This document shows, one piece after another, positions 7,404-7,794 of a DNA stretch of 7,794 bases. The position numbers were made by a program, and so were the translations under genes. Under the pieces are notes generated by a model. It was given only the letters and a program-made list of their open reading frames with translations, did no database searches and had not been told where the DNA came from. The stretch comes from Deltaproteobacteria bacterium (GTDB taxonomy: Bacteria; Desulfobacterota; Desulfobulbia; Desulfobulbales; BM004): assembly GCA_019312695.1 (NCBI GenBank), contig JAFDCT010000109.1, positions 1 to 7,794 of the forward strand. The letters are read 5' to 3'. The first letter of the stretch is position 1. Each line of letters begins with the position of its first letter.

Positions 7404-7794
7404 ATGGCTGACAGGGCAAGAAAAAAAAATGAGAAGCGCTCGCCTGCCGGGGGGGGCGTCATCCCTTCTTTAAAGCATAACCTACTTTATTCCTACCAGG
7501 ATCTTTTCATAAAGTATCTATCAGCAGAACGGCGATTGGCGCCAAATACCTATAATAAGTCCTACCGTTACGACCTCAATAAATTTGCAGATTTTCTTCA
7601 GAAGCGGGCTGTTAAGGACATCAAGCGCGTAGACAGGTCTACAGTAAGGGATTATATCTCCTGGTGCAGGAAAAGACATTTGTCATCCCGCTCCATTTCC
7701 AGGGGGATATCTGCCCTGAAGGGATTTTTCCGCTTTCTGCTGGCTGAAAAACTTATCGATTCCGACCCGACCTCCATGGTTGAGCATCCCAAAC
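7404..7794 (+). CDS. Tyrosine recombinase, XerC/XerD type, N-terminal part (3' end outside window)
   Basis: The frame is open from ATG 7404 to the window end (130 codons). After a basic N-terminal tail (MADRARKKNEKRSPAGGGV) comes the SAM-like core-binding domain: YQDLFIKYLSAERRLAPNTY, then YRYDLNKFADFLQKR, TVRDYISWCRKR and SSRSISRGISALKGFFRFL with LAEKLIDSDPTSMVEHPK, the typical XerC/D end of this domain. The catalytic Arg-His-Arg-Tyr domain is beyond the window. Family members resolve chromosome dimers at dif or integrate mobile DNA; the close match in the ALKGFFRFL..NP-like region favours a Xer housekeeping protein. A TAA immediately precedes ATG 7404, so the start cannot lie upstream in frame; no strong ribosome-binding site is seen. 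The tail encodes an A9 run (7421-7429) and a G8 run (7449-7456), and the frame is intact only at these lengths. Confidence 0.88.
   Translation, partial: MADRARKKNEKRSPAGGGVIPSLKHNLLYSYQDLFIKYLSAERRLAPNTYNKSYRYDLNKFADFLQKRAVKDIKRVDRSTVRDYISWCRKRHLSSRSISRGISALKGFFRFLLAEKLIDSDPTSMVEHPK

Noticed and set aside
7097..7462. 121-codon minus-strand frame opposite rpsU
   Set aside because: It covers the certain rpsU gene in antisense; the hydrophobic appearance results from reversing Lys-rich codons.

Overview
The window looks like ordinary chromosomal housekeeping DNA from a Gram-negative, probably anaerobic bacterium. The protein styles (a MscS-family C-terminus ending in a PPDQWFAAPA-type tail, a DALG-type MarC, a lactate/glycolate oxidase GlcD, a stand-alone Ddl and a bS21) and the moderate GC content suggest Desulfobacterota, for example a Desulfobulbales-like sulfate reducer. 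That placement is inferred from protein character alone and was not tested by any search.

Layout from left to right: the 3' end of a MscS-family channel gene (+) faces tatC (-). Divergent from tatC is serS (+), which faces a PAS-GGDEF diguanylate cyclase gene (-) across only 30 bases. Upstream of the cyclase, on the same strand, lies a broken marC-family gene. It keeps about the first 115 residues and then loses the second half of the family. It runs into a hydrophilic reading frame of 59 codons that has no start codon of its own. Next is a complete ddl (-). It diverges, across about 250 bases with a clear short palindrome, from a glcD-type FAD oxidase gene (+). After glcD comes rpsU (+) with a good sigma-70 promoter and a hairpin at the predicted 5' end of its mRNA. 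The window ends inside a tyrosine recombinase gene of XerC/XerD type (+), whose first 18 codons hold an A9 and a G8 run.

The genes do not form one pathway. They cover protein export (TatC), translation (SerRS, bS21), peptidoglycan precursor synthesis (Ddl), c-di-GMP signalling (GGDEF protein), carbon oxidation (GlcD), osmotic safety (MscS) and chromosome dimer resolution or site-specific recombination (Xer). Frequent strand changes mean most are separate transcription units; rpsU-xer is the likeliest pair to share a transcript. I found no CRISPR array, transposase, tRNA or rRNA, and no clearly new multi-gene system. The most notable points are the marC remnant with its alien tail, the homopolymer runs at the start of the recombinase gene, and the palindrome upstream of glcD.
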